Assembly (NCBI GenBank): GCA_003242605.1
Contig: QGUZ01000048.1
Span: forward strand, 1-24,326
Length of the DNA: 24,326 nt
Direction of reading: 5' to 3'
DNA from: Actinomycetota bacterium
Lineage (GTDB): Bacteria; Actinomycetota; Actinomycetes; Streptosporangiales; Streptosporangiaceae
Part shown: in pieces, positions 5,848-13,407 of the stretch
How the letters are laid out: every line of letters starts with the position of its first letter
How positions within the stretch are numbered: the first letter of the stretch is position 1
Notes under the pieces: generated by a model
Databases searched by the model: none
Told to the model about the DNA's origin: nothing
The model's input: the letters and a program-made list of their open reading frames with translations, nothing else
Translations under genes and position numbers: made by a program

Positions 5848-7606
5848 TCGGCAGGCGGCGGTCCCGGCCGAAGTTCTTCGGCGTGATCTTCGGGCCGGGC
5901 GGGTACTGCCGCCGCTTGTACTCGGCCGCGTCCACCATGCGGATGACCTGGGTCACCAGCTCGGGGTCGTGGCCGGCGGCGATCAGGTCGTCGCGGCCCA
6001 TGTCGTGCTCCACGTAGTCGATGAGCACCCGGTCGAGCACGTGGTACGGCGGCAGCGAGTCGGTGTCCCGCTGGCCGGGGCGCAGCTCCGCGCTCGGCTC
6101 CTTGACGATCGAGTTCTCCGGGATCGGCGGCTCGGCGAAGCCGTACAGGAACGGGTTCTCCCGGCCGACCTGCGCGTTGCGCCACCGCGCCAGGTCCCAC
6201 ACCATCGTCTTGAACACGTCCTTGATCGGCGCGAAGCCGCCGGCCGCGTCGCCGTAGATCGTCGAGTAGCCCACGGCGAGCTCGCTCTTGTTGCCGGTGG
6301 TGAGCACGAGGTGGCCGTGCTCGTTCGACAGCCCCATGAGCAGCACCGCGCCGCGCACCCGGGCCTGCACGTTCTCCGCGGCGAGCCCGTGCAGCTCGAT
6401 CTCCTTCTCCACCGCGTTGACGATCTCGGTGATCGGGATGGTGCGGGCGTGCACGCCCTGGCGGCGCACCAGCTCGCGCGCGTCGGTGAGCGAGTGCTCG
6501 GAGGAGTAGCGCGAGGGCATGAGCACCACGTGCACCCGGTCCGGGCCGAGCGCGTCGCTCGCGATCGTCGCGACCAGCGCCGAGTCGATGCCGCCGGACA
6601 GGCCGAGGATCACCGAGCGGAAGCCGTTCTTCGCCACGTAGTCGCGCACGCCGAGCACGAGCGCCGCGTACACCTCGCCGAGGTCGTCGAGCCGCGGGGC
6701 GATCCGCGGCGGCTCGGGCGGGTACGGCGCGACCGGCTCGGCCGACAGCTCCAGCCGCTCGACCGTGATCGCGGTGCCGTCCCGGGCGTCGACCGTGACC
6801 GTGCCGGGCCGGACCTCGGCGGGCGCGGCCGGCAGGTCGAGGTCGGCGACGAGCAGCTCCTCGACGAACCGCCCGGCGCGGGCGACCAGCTCACCGCGCG
6901 CGTCCACCACGAGCGAGTCGCCGTCGAAGACCAGCTCGTCCTGCCCGCCGACCTGGTTGACGTAGGCGAGCGCGCACCCGGCCTCGCGGGCGCGCCGGGC
7001 GCACAGGTCGCGGCGCACGTCCACCTTCTCCCGCTCGTACGGCGAGGCGTTCGGCACCACGAGCAGCCCGGCCCCCACCTCGGACACGACCGCGACCGGC
7101 CCGCCGTCCTGCCACAGGTCCTCGCAGATCGCGATCGCCACGTCCACGCCGTGCAGCCGGAAGATCGGCAGCCGGTCGCCGCGCACGAAGTAGCGGTACT
7201 CGTCGAAGACCCCGTAGTTGGGCAGGTGGTGCTTGGCGGTGCGGGTCACGATCCGGCCCCGGTGCAGCAGCGCCGCGGCGTTGAGCGGCGCGCCCTTCGG
7301 CACCCCGACGCGCGGCTGCAGGCCGGCGCGGTCCACGTACCCGACGACGACCGGGAGCTCGCCGAGCCCTTCGTCGGCGAGCCGCCGCGCCGCGGTCTCC
7401 AGGGCGGCGATGGAGGCGTTGACGAACGAGGCGCGCAGCACCAGGTCCTCCGCCGGGTATCCGGTGAGGAACATCTCCGGGAAGACGACGAGGTGCGCGC
7501 CGCGGTCGGCCGCCCGCCGCGCCCAGTCGAGCAGCTTGTCGGTGTTGCCGGACAGGTCCCCGACCGTGGGGTTCACCTGGGCCAGAGCTATGCGGAGTTG
7601 CGCCAC
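5816..7606 (-). CDS. nadE: Glutamine-dependent NAD+ synthetase
   Basis: NadE amidates deamido-NAD+ to NAD+ with ATP, taking ammonia from glutamine. The 596-residue product has the two-domain form. The N-terminal nitrilase-like glutaminase (about 1-280) contains FPEMFLTGYPAEDL with catalytic Glu44, the lysine segment AKHHLPNYGVFDEYRYF, and AICEDLWQDGG near residue 160 with the cysteine nucleophile. The C-terminal synthetase domain has ILGLSGGIDSALVATIA near 333, the SGGxDS ATP-pyrophosphatase loop, then TTGNKSELAVGYSTIYGDAAGG. GTG 7606 is chosen because the first strand (QLRIALAQVNPTVGD) starts right after it; TAGGCT ends 7 bases upstream and no Shine-Dalgarno is seen, so a leaderless message is likely. 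The 3' end overlaps the convergent TetR gene by 32 bases. Confidence 0.97.
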   Translation of the reverse strand: MAQLRIALAQVNPTVGDLSGNTDKLLDWARRAADRGAHLVVFPEMFLTGYPAEDLVLRASFVNASIAALETAARRLADEGLGELPVVVGYVDRAGLQPRVGVPKGAPLNAAALLHRGRIVTRTAKHHLPNYGVFDEYRYFVRGDRLPIFRLHGVDVAIAICEDLWQDGGPVAVVSEVGAGLLVVPNASPYEREKVDVRRDLCARRAREAGCALAYVNQVGGQDELVFDGDSLVVDARGELVARAGRFVEELLVADLDLPAAPAEVRPGTVTVDARDGTAITVERLELSAEPVAPYPPEPPRIAPRLDDLGEVYAALVLGVRDYVAKNGFRSVILGLSGGIDSALVATIASDALGPDRVHVVLMPSRYSSEHSLTDARELVRRQGVHARTIPITEIVNAVEKEIELHGLAAENVQARVRGAVLLMGLSNEHGHLVLTTGNKSELAVGYSTIYGDAAGGFAPIKDVFKTMVWDLARWRNAQVGRENPFLYGFAEPPIPENSIVKEPSAELRPGQRDTDSLPPYHVLDRVLIDYVEHDMGRDDLIAAGHDPELVTQVIRMVDAAEYKRRQYPPGPKITPKNFGRDRRLPITNRWRETAP

Positions 7607-7619
7607 GCGATCCAGCCTA
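7607..7619 (-). promoter_or_regulatory. Putative -10 element for leaderless nadE transcript
   Basis: On the minus strand TAGGCT (7619 to 7614) is followed by 7 bases and the nadE GTG at 7606. The hexamer fits TANNNT, and there is no Shine-Dalgarno-like run in the 7 bases. Confidence 0.45.
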
Positions 7620-7852
7620 CGACCCGCCGCGCGGCGGCGATCCGGCGGCGGCCGGTCAGGCGGGCCGCATGATCCGGGCCGGAGTGGGCAGGGGAGCCGA
7701 CGGGCATGGGGGATGCGGCCGGGCCCGCGCGGCCCGGCCGCCCGTACCGCCGGTGACGGTCCCCGGCCGGCCGTACCGGGACGTTCCGCCGACTTTCCCC
7801 GCCTTTCGGCCGTGGGGACGGCGCCGAAGTGGTCACGCGGCTGCCGGCTGCC

Positions 7853-7868
7853 GTAACGTGTGCGAAAC
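7853..7868 (+). promoter_or_regulatory. GlnR-like operator half-box upstream of glnA2
   Basis: GTAAC (7853-7857), six bases, then GAAAC (7864-7868) match the actinobacterial GlnR consensus unit GTNAC-N6-GAAAC exactly. The second unit expected 6 bases further on is not recognisable (CGGGC), so the site may be a half-site. It lies 98 bases before the glnA2 start, a sensible position for nitrogen control. Confidence 0.55.
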
Positions 7869-7966
7869 ACCTGGCGGGCAGACTGGAGGACAGTGCCCTT
7901 TTTCCGTCTGACCGCCGGCGTAACGGCCACCATGTCGGTCACGTCCGGTTCGTAGAGAGGTATGCC

Positions 7967-9328
7967 GTGGACCGTCAGCAGGAGTTCGTTCTCCGCACGC
8001 TCGAGGAGCGCGACATCCGGTTCATCCGGCTGTGGTTCACCGACGTGCTCGGGTTCCTCAAGTCCGTGGCGATCGCACCGGCCGAGCTGGAAGGGGCGTT
8101 CGCGGAGGGCATCGGGTTCGACGGTTCGGCGATAGAGGGGTTCGCGCGGGTCTACGAGTCGGACATGCTCGCCAAGCCCGACCCCTCGACCTTCCAGATC
8201 CTCCCGTGGCGTAACGAGTCGGCGGGCGCGGCGCGCATGTTCTGCGACATCCTCATGCCGGACGGCTCGCCCTCGCACGCCGACCCGCGCTGGGTGCTGA
8301 AGCGCACCCTGGCGAAGGCCGCCGACATGGGCTTCACCTTCTACACCCACCCGGAGGTGGAGTTCTTCCTGCTGAAGAAGAAGCCGGAGCCCGGCGAGAA
8401 GCCCGAGCCGATCGACTCCGGCGGCTACTTCGACCACACCCCGCACTCGGCGGGCCACGACTTCCGCCGCCAGGCGATCATGATGCTGGAGTCGATGGGC
8501 ATCTCGGTGGAGTTCAGCCACCACGAGGCCGCCCCCGGCCAGCAGGAGATCGACCTGCGGTACGCGGACGCGCTCACCACGGCCGACAACATCATGACCT
8601 TCCGCCTGGTCATGAAGGAGGTCGCGCTGGAGCAGGGCGTCTGGGCGAGCTTCATGCCGAAGCCGTTCGCCGAGCACCCCGGCTCCGGCATGCACACCCA
8701 CATGTCGCTGTTCGAGGGCGACCGCAACGCCTTCTACGAGCCCGGGGCCGAGTACCAGCTGTCCAAGGTCGCCCGGTCGTTCATCGCCGGCCTGCTCCGG
8801 CACGCCGCCGAGATCACCGCGGTGTGCAACCAGTGGGTCAACTCCTACAAGCGGCTGTGGGGCGCCGCCGCGGCCACCGCGGGGCAGGGCGGCGAGGCCC
8901 CGGCGTACATCTGCTGGGGGCACAACAACCGCTCGGCGCTGGTCCGGGTGCCGATGTACAAGCCGCACAAGGGCAACTCGACCCGCATCGAGTTCCGCTC
9001 GCTCGACTCGGCCTGCAACCCGTACCTGGCGTTCGCGGTCATCCTTGCCGCGGGCCTGAAGGGCATCGAGGAGGGCTACGAGCTGCCGCCCGGCGCCGAG
9101 GACGACGTGTGGGCGCTCACCCCGGCCGAGCGCCGCGCCCTCGGCATCCACCCGCTGCCGCAGAACCTCGACGAGGCGATCACCGCGATGGAGCGCAGCG
9201 AGCTGGTCGCGGAGACCCTCGGCGAGCACGTCTTCGACTTCTTCCTGCGCAACAAGCGCGCCGAGTGGCAGGAGTACCGCCGCCAGATCACCGAGTACGA
9301 GCTCGGCCGGTACCTGCCGATCCTGTGA
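7967..9328 (+). CDS. glnA2: Type-I glutamine synthetase, GlnA2 subfamily
   Basis: The 453-residue enzyme resembles mycobacterial GlnA2 closely from its first residues (DRQQEFVLRTLEERDIRF, then RLWFTDVLGFLKSVAI). Glutamine synthetases condense glutamate and ammonia with ATP in the cytosol. Family landmarks are GIGFDGSAIEGFA near residue 50, YTHPEVEFFLL with a metal-binding glutamate, EFSHHEAAPGQQEIDLRYAD, PGSGMHTHMSLF, CWGHNNRSALVRVP and RIEFRSLDSACNPYLAFAV. Where GlnA1 carries the adenylylated tyrosine (LYELPPEE), this protein reads DDVWALTPAE, so it should escape GlnE control. GTG 7967 is chosen for GAGAGG six bases upstream. A GlnR-like box lies upstream and a strong terminator downstream. 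Some actinobacterial GlnA paralogues act on other amines, so activity as a true glutamine synthetase is inferred. Confidence 0.93.
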   Translation: MDRQQEFVLRTLEERDIRFIRLWFTDVLGFLKSVAIAPAELEGAFAEGIGFDGSAIEGFARVYESDMLAKPDPSTFQILPWRNESAGAARMFCDILMPDGSPSHADPRWVLKRTLAKAADMGFTFYTHPEVEFFLLKKKPEPGEKPEPIDSGGYFDHTPHSAGHDFRRQAIMMLESMGISVEFSHHEAAPGQQEIDLRYADALTTADNIMTFRLVMKEVALEQGVWASFMPKPFAEHPGSGMHTHMSLFEGDRNAFYEPGAEYQLSKVARSFIAGLLRHAAEITAVCNQWVNSYKRLWGAAAATAGQGGEAPAYICWGHNNRSALVRVPMYKPHKGNSTRIEFRSLDSACNPYLAFAVILAAGLKGIEEGYELPPGAEDDVWALTPAERRALGIHPLPQNLDEAITAMERSELVAETLGEHVFDFFLRNKRAEWQEYRRQITEYELGRYLPIL

Positions 9329-9347
9329 CCCGGCCGGCCGTGACGTG

Positions 9348-9390
9348 AACGCGGGCCGCGGCCCGGCGCCGCCGGGCCGGTCCGCGTTTT
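9348..9390 (+). terminator. Strong intrinsic terminator of glnA2
   Basis: The inner stem GGCCCGGC (9360-9367) / GCCGGGCC (9371-9378) has a 3-base loop. An outer stem AACGCGG (9348-9354) / CCGCGTT (9382-9388) encloses it, and TTTT (9387-9390) closes it. It begins 20 bases after the glnA2 stop. Confidence 0.8.
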
Positions 9391-9392
9391 CC

Positions 9393-9420
9393 GTGCCGCG
9401 GCACCGCCGTACGGTACGGC
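9393..9420. terminator. Two small palindromes before the end of the minus-strand hydrolase
   Basis: GTGCC/GGCAC (9393-9404) and GCCGTAC/GTACGGC around one base (9406-9420) lie 50-75 bases past the stop of the minus-strand gene ending at 9469. Either hairpin could end that transcript. There is no U-tract on that strand. Confidence 0.35.
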
Positions 9421-9468
9421 GACCGGCTCGTCCCGCACCGGTCCGCGAGCGGCGCCGTCGCGCGCCCG

Positions 9469-10653
9469 TCAGCGGCGTGCGAGCTCCGGCGGGCGGGCCG
9501 GGGCGGCCGTCACCGCGGAGATCTTCTGGGCCAGGAACTGCTCGTTCAGGAACTCGAAGTGGTCGATGCCGTACGAGTCGAAGATGTGGCTCATGCCGTG
9601 CTGCCGCGCCCGCGCCACGATCTCGTTGAACGAGCCGTCGTAGTGGGCGGAGAAGAGCACCTGGATCCGCGGGCAGTGGGCGTACAGCCTGCCGATGCGC
9701 TGCATGAACCGGTCGTACCTGCCCGCCTCCTCCCAGTACTCCCACCAGTCCTTGGCGTGCCGCTGGATCTGGGCGAGGTCCTTCTTGCTGATCTTGTGTA
9801 GGTACTCGCAGATGTTCTGGAACTCGGTGAGGTTCGTGGCGGTCTGACTCACCTTCTTCAGCTCGGCGAGCGGATCGGCCGGGTCCATGCCCGCGAGCGC
9901 CCCGGACACCACCATGGACGAGCGGTTGATGTTCGGGTCCATGAGCAGCATCGCGTGGATGTCCGGGTTGCGGCCCGGATGGTCCTGCCAGAACTCGCCC
10001 AGCCGCATGATCATGTCCGCGCCGATGGAGAAGCCGACGAGGACCATGCGTTTGTGCTGGTACTGCCGCCGCAGGTTGCCGAGGGCCCAGTTGACCAGCT
10101 CGACGTGGGTGGCCAGGCTGACCGGGCGGTATCGCTCGTCCTTCGCCTCGGACTGGTTGAACCCGAACAGGGTGACCGCCACGGTGTGCTCGCGGGCGAT
10201 GTTCATGTACGGCCGGAAGTCGTTGGCGTCGAGGCCCAGCCCCGGCAGCATCACCACCAGCGTCTTGGACTCGGTCCGGCGTTCCAGGTAGCGGAGCTTC
10301 CGGCCGATCACGGTCTGGTCGCCGGTCAGGTCGTCCTCGAAGTCGCACAGCCGGATGTCGAACGACCGGCTGACGATCTGGCGTCGCCCTTGCCTGCGCC
10401 GCTCCACCCACCCCCGGAGCGTCCAGCTCGCCACCGCGATCACCACGAACTGGGCGGCCGCCAGCGTGTACGGCGTCAGCAGGTGCGTCCACAGCCAGTC
10501 GAGTGCCTGCCGGGCGGTGTCGCTGTAGATGCCGATGACGACGCCGGCGGCGCCGCCGGCGGGGCCGATGATGCGTTGATGCCGCCGCAGGAGAGAGGGC
10601 AGGAGGGAGGGGAGGTCGTTGTGGCGGTTGTCGGGGAGGTCAGCCACGGACAC
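9469..10653 (-). CDS. Membrane-anchored alpha/beta-hydrolase of unknown substrate (hydrolase A)
   Basis: The 394-residue protein has two probable membrane segments near the N-terminus (about residues 27-43 and 58-80, the second LAAAQFVVIAVASWTL) and then a basic stretch, ERRRQGRR, which should stay in the cytosol. The hydrolase domain starts at LRYLERR; LPGLGLDANDF gives the oxyanion-side loop and VGFSIGADM the nucleophile elbow with Ser209. Acid candidates are Asp in LLMDPNIN or in SAHYDGSF, and the histidine is in YGIDHFEF. The set suggests an esterase, lipase or acyltransferase. Translation starts at GTG 10653 inside the end of the upstream methyltransferase-like gene (14-base overlap), so the two are probably co-translated. 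It is a clear paralogue of the plus-strand protein at 12040. Codon use is more G/C-biased than its upstream partner. The substrate is unknown. Confidence 0.85.
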   Translation of the reverse strand: MSVADLPDNRHNDLPSLLPSLLRRHQRIIGPAGGAAGVVIGIYSDTARQALDWLWTHLLTPYTLAAAQFVVIAVASWTLRGWVERRRQGRRQIVSRSFDIRLCDFEDDLTGDQTVIGRKLRYLERRTESKTLVVMLPGLGLDANDFRPYMNIAREHTVAVTLFGFNQSEAKDERYRPVSLATHVELVNWALGNLRRQYQHKRMVLVGFSIGADMIMRLGEFWQDHPGRNPDIHAMLLMDPNINRSSMVVSGALAGMDPADPLAELKKVSQTATNLTEFQNICEYLHKISKKDLAQIQRHAKDWWEYWEEAGRYDRFMQRIGRLYAHCPRIQVLFSAHYDGSFNEIVARARQHGMSHIFDSYGIDHFEFLNEQFLAQKISAVTAAPARPPELARR

Positions 10654-11698
10654 CGCCCTCGTCGCCGATGACGACGTGAAGATCTGCCCCGATGGTGGCG
10701 TGCCCCAGCATGTGCGCGTCGCTCAGATCTGCGAGGTGGAGACGCCGTGGGTTCCCCGTTATGCGCCCTTCGACGATGCAGCCCTTGCGCAGGAGGGAAT
10801 GACTGGGATTCATGAGGAGAAATAGGCCTGGAGATGCGATGTTCTCCATCACGCATCTCTCGATCATTTCCTGCACGGGACCATCATACTGGAATAGGAC
10901 AAAATTGCAGGTGACTACATTGAAGTTATAATCCCGGATAAACTTGGACAGTTGCGGCAAGTCTAGAATGTCGAGTGCTTTGATCACGACCTGGTCGGCG
11001 ACGCCCGCGGTCTGTTCGAAGGACCACTCGAGTTCCGCGAACCGCTCCTCGTAGTAGGCCGAGGGCCCGTGGCACGCGCGCACCCATTCGAGGGTGGGCA
11101 GCGGGGGAGCGTCGACCCCGACCCGTGCGGTCAGTGGGATGTGGCGATACGGCGGGGTCCATGGCCGCCAGTTGAGGTCTCTGTGAAATCGGTCGAATAC
11201 GACCGTGTTGTTGAGCTGCCGGGGGAGAATTCCCGCCCCGGTGCCCAGATCAAGGAGCCGGACCTCGTCGATTCCGTGCGCGGCCGCGAATCCTCCGATG
11301 ATCAATTGCGGGACGAGGAAGCGGCGTGCGCCGGTGAACGAATTCGACCGGACGCAGATCTCCTCGGTGAGATCGGCCTCGTAAGTGTCGATCAGCCGCT
11401 GCAGGGCATGGAGACGGGCCGCCGGATCCGTTTCCTCATCGAACAGGTGTGCGCCCGCGGGATCCCGTAGGGCGATCTGCCGGATGGTGACGCTGAGCAG
11501 TGTGACGAGATGGGCGTCGCTGATGTTGGGCCGTGCCGTCCAGGCCGCATCCAGCAGGCGGGAGAACGCCCGGTGCCCGGTCTCCAGTAGGTCGCCGAGT
11601 GCTCGGTGAAGCACCACCCAGCCATGGTGCCCCTGCTCATGGCGCTGGATCTCGTCGAGCGTACGGCCGAATGCAGCGCGCCGGTCCTCGTGGGACAT
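10640..11698 (-). CDS. DUF2332-like / SAM-methyltransferase-like protein
   Basis: This 352-residue protein starts at ATG 11698 (MSHEDRRAAFG), chosen because GAGG lies 9 bases upstream; a longer in-frame start at 11752 has no ribosome site. The N-terminal 120 residues are helical. VRSNSFTGARRFLVPQLI precedes RLLDLGTGAGILPRQLN (about 145-160), which has the glycine-rich loop of Rossmann methyltransferases. VVTCNFVLFQYD resembles motif IV, and PGLFLLMNPSHSLL follows. The order of an SN-x-x-x-x-A-R-R segment, the glycine loop, GVDAPPL, WVRACHGP and a helix with Phe-x-x-x-Ala resembles DUF2332 proteins, which are uncharacterised. The gene is visibly AT-richer than its neighbours (for example 10840-10960), suggesting transfer. 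It overlaps hydrolase A. Whether it binds S-adenosylmethionine is inference. Confidence 0.75.
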   Translation of the reverse strand: MSHEDRRAAFGRTLDEIQRHEQGHHGWVVLHRALGDLLETGHRAFSRLLDAAWTARPNISDAHLVTLLSVTIRQIALRDPAGAHLFDEETDPAARLHALQRLIDTYEADLTEEICVRSNSFTGARRFLVPQLIIGGFAAAHGIDEVRLLDLGTGAGILPRQLNNTVVFDRFHRDLNWRPWTPPYRHIPLTARVGVDAPPLPTLEWVRACHGPSAYYEERFAELEWSFEQTAGVADQVVIKALDILDLPQLSKFIRDYNFNVVTCNFVLFQYDGPVQEMIERCVMENIASPGLFLLMNPSHSLLRKGCIVEGRITGNPRRLHLADLSDAHMLGHATIGADLHVVIGDEGGVRG

Positions 11699-11885
11699 GC
11701 CTGTGGTCCTCGCGTTTCGGAAGGTCGTTCCGTGGGAGCGATGCGTGCGCATTGTGTGCGCGTGCGAAGTTCGGCGCGGATTTGACTGCTTGCGAGCAAA
11801 TGCAGAGAAATTGCTCTCTGTCCCTGTGTGGGGTCAAATCTTTTGCGAGGTTAAGAAAAGTCCTCCCTATGTCGCTGCGGCGGTG

Positions 11886-11900
11886 TAGTCTGTGAGACTA
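11886..11900. promoter_or_regulatory. Perfect inverted repeat, operator candidate
   Basis: TAGTCT (11886-11891), GTG, AGACTA (11895-11900) is a perfect 6+6 inverted repeat. It abuts TATATAAA and overlaps a possible minus-strand -10 (TATAGT), so a dimeric repressor bound here could control both directions. No regulator gene lies next to it. Confidence 0.45.
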
Positions 11901-11908
11901 TATAAAGT

Positions 11909-11937
11909 TTGATTCGGCACCGCCACGACCTTAAGCT
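11909..11937 (+). promoter_or_regulatory. Promoter candidate 1 for hydrolase B
   Basis: TTGATT (11909-11914) and TAAGCT (11932-11937) are 17 bases apart and fit -35 and TANNNT -10 elements. The leader to the start at 12040 would be about 95 bases. Confidence 0.45.
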
Positions 11938-11993
11938 CGGCATTGTGCGTGATCTGGCGCACAGATGCCACCGTGGGGTGTTTCGACGCCTCC

Positions 11994-11999
11994 TATACT
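11994..11999 (+). promoter_or_regulatory. -10-like TATACT, promoter candidate 2 for hydrolase B
   Basis: TATACT is close to the sigma-70 consensus and lies 40 bases before the chosen start at 12040. No convincing -35 is present 16-18 bases upstream. Confidence 0.4.
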
Positions 12000-12039
12000 A
12001 TTCCGATCTTCCGGGGAGACGGTGCTAGCGGGGTCAGTG

Positions 12040-12873
12040 ATGACAGTCAAGCATTCCGGGGTGCTTGAGCACCGTGAGCGCCGGCTTTTTTATTTGGAAA
12101 GATTATCGGACTCGCCCACCGTGACGGTCTTCCTGCACGGTCTCGGCTTGGATGCGAGTGACTACCGCGACTATCTGGAGCGGGACACGGAACATCACCA
12201 GATCGCGCTGACGCTCAAGGGTTTCGACCCGGTGGAGGAGCGACCGGATCGGCCGGTGTCACTGGCGGAGCACGTCGAAATGGTGTCCGGCATGCTCGCT
12301 CAGATCGCCGCCGGATACCCCACCAAGAAGCTGGTTCTCGTCGGGTTTTCGCTCGGTGCCGATCTGGTGCTGAAGCTCGCCGAGCGCTGGGCGGCGAACG
12401 AGGCGGAGGCCGTCCGGCTCGAGGGCGCCCTGCTCCTCGATCCGAACGTGAACCAGTCGACGATGACGATCTCGCGGCTGTTCGCGGCGGCCGACCGGGA
12501 CAACCCGCTGCCCGCGTTCAAGAAGCTGATCAACTTCGCCCCGGACCGCGAGACGCTGCTCGAGCTGTGCGGGTACGTGAGCAAGATCGCTAGAAAGGAC
12601 TTCGCCCAGCTCTGGCAGCTCTCCCGGGACATGCTCGGCTACTGGCGCCCCGACGGCTACAACCAGATCGGGGAACGGCTCGCCACGGTCGCCCAGGTGG
12701 CGCGGACGGTGCGGGTCGTGCTCTCCGCCCTCTACGAGGAGCACCTGCCGGCGATGCGGAACGCCGCGCGCCGCCACAACGCGGTCAACGTCGCGTTCGT
12801 CCTCAACAAGTGCGGTCATTTCGACCTGATCCGCGAGGACGTGCTCAAGCACGAGCTGAGCCTCGTGCGATGA
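12040..12873 (+). CDS. Soluble alpha/beta-hydrolase, paralogue of hydrolase A (hydrolase B)
   Basis: The 277-residue protein lacks the membrane segments of hydrolase A but matches its catalytic domain along the whole length: LFYLERL, VFLHGLGLDASDYRDYLE, RPVSLAEHVEMV, LVLVGFSLGADLVLKLAE with nucleophile Ser104, LLLDPNVNQSTM, KIARKDFAQLWQLSRD, VVLSALYEEHLPAM and NKCGHFDLI with the histidine. The acid may be Asp in LLLDPN or Glu in LYEEH. ATG 12040 is chosen for GGGG just upstream and because the TATACT element at 11994 excludes longer starts; GTG 12022 is possible. Codon use is less G/C-biased in the first 70 bases than later. It is divergent from the methyltransferase-like gene. The substrate is unknown. 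Confidence 0.85.
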   Translation: MTVKHSGVLEHRERRLFYLERLSDSPTVTVFLHGLGLDASDYRDYLERDTEHHQIALTLKGFDPVEERPDRPVSLAEHVEMVSGMLAQIAAGYPTKKLVLVGFSLGADLVLKLAERWAANEAEAVRLEGALLLDPNVNQSTMTISRLFAAADRDNPLPAFKKLINFAPDRETLLELCGYVSKIARKDFAQLWQLSRDMLGYWRPDGYNQIGERLATVAQVARTVRVVLSALYEEHLPAMRNAARRHNAVNVAFVLNKCGHFDLIREDVLKHELSLVR

Positions 12874-13407
12874 ACCGCCTGGCACGGCCTCGACCGCCGT
12901 GCCGTACGGCCGACCGTCGCGCCCGGTGCCCCGACGCGCGCGCGGGAGACCCACTCCGTCGAGCGCGGAGTGGCGTGTCGGCATGCCCGGTTTGCCGCGG
13001 CGTGCGCGAGCGGCATGAGGCGACACCGATGGAGCGCCGGCGCTGGTGATCGAAGAGGCGGCCAGCGGCGGAGGCGGTGTCTCGGGCCACCGCGAGATGT
13101 GACGCCGCGCCTGGACGCGACGTCCGCGCCGCCGACGGTGCGGCGATCGGCATCCCTGAGCGGGCGCGGGGGAGGCGGCGCGGAAGGAAGTCCTGCGTCG
13201 GCGATGTCCGCCGGAAGGTGAGTGGACCGTCGGCAGGTCGCCATACCGGGGCGACATCAGTGAGCTTTCCCCACTTACTTGGGCGTTCTACCTATTCGAT
13301 ATACGAATCGTGACGTCCCGGAAGCGCTGTGCTAGAGTCGGCGCTCGGTCTCGGATCACCGGAGGCCATCGCCGCATCGATCGTTGACGAGAGCGTCTGG
13401 TGGTCGC
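12874..13407. other. Non-coding stretch between hydrolase B and the PATAN-like gene
   Basis: About 530 bases without a supportable gene: the open frames on both strands are Arg-rich and Ala-rich shadows with no family signature or ribosome site. Bases 13262-13310 are AT-richer, and a promoter candidate lies at 13310-13338. The rest shows no recognised site. Confidence 0.5.
13310..13338 (+). promoter_or_regulatory. Promoter candidate of the plus-strand PATAN-like gene
   Basis: GTGACG (13310-13315) and TAGAGT (13333-13338) are 17 bases apart. Transcription would start near 13345, giving a leader of about 60 bases to GTG 13408. Confidence 0.45.

Larger units (their letters stand above)
7607..7966. 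other. Divergent intergenic region nadE / glnA2
   Basis: No gene is seen. The nadE start elements lie at the left edge. The middle (7620-7800) is GC-rich with no recognised site. The right part carries a GlnR-like box (7853-7868), a further GTCAC at 7832-7836, a T-rich stretch near 7899-7903 and the glnA2 Shine-Dalgarno GAGAGG at 7955-7960. Confidence 0.6.
11699..12039. other. AT-richer divergent control region of the hydrolase island
   Basis: This 341-base stretch has no gene and is the least GC-rich part of the window. It holds an inverted repeat GAGCAA (11794-11799) / TTGCTC (11811-11816), a perfect 15-base palindrome (11886-11900), TATATAAA next to it, and two candidate promoters toward the plus-strand hydrolase. 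No clear promoter was found for the minus-strand gene, although TATAGT on the minus strand (11902 to 11897) could serve as a -10. Confidence 0.6.

Noticed and set aside
5816..10492. One open frame on the minus strand of over 1500 codons joining nadE with sequence upstream
   Set aside because: Only the nadE part has family motifs. The rest lies antisense to glnA2 and hydrolase A and is an Arg/Gly/Pro-rich shadow of GC-rich coding DNA.
11699..11752. A longer N-terminus for the methyltransferase-like protein from ATG 11752
   Set aside because: No ribosome site precedes it, whereas ATG 11698 has GAGG at good spacing.
12874..13300. Several small open frames on both strands after hydrolase B
   Set aside because: No ribosome site, no family pattern, and composition typical of shadow frames.
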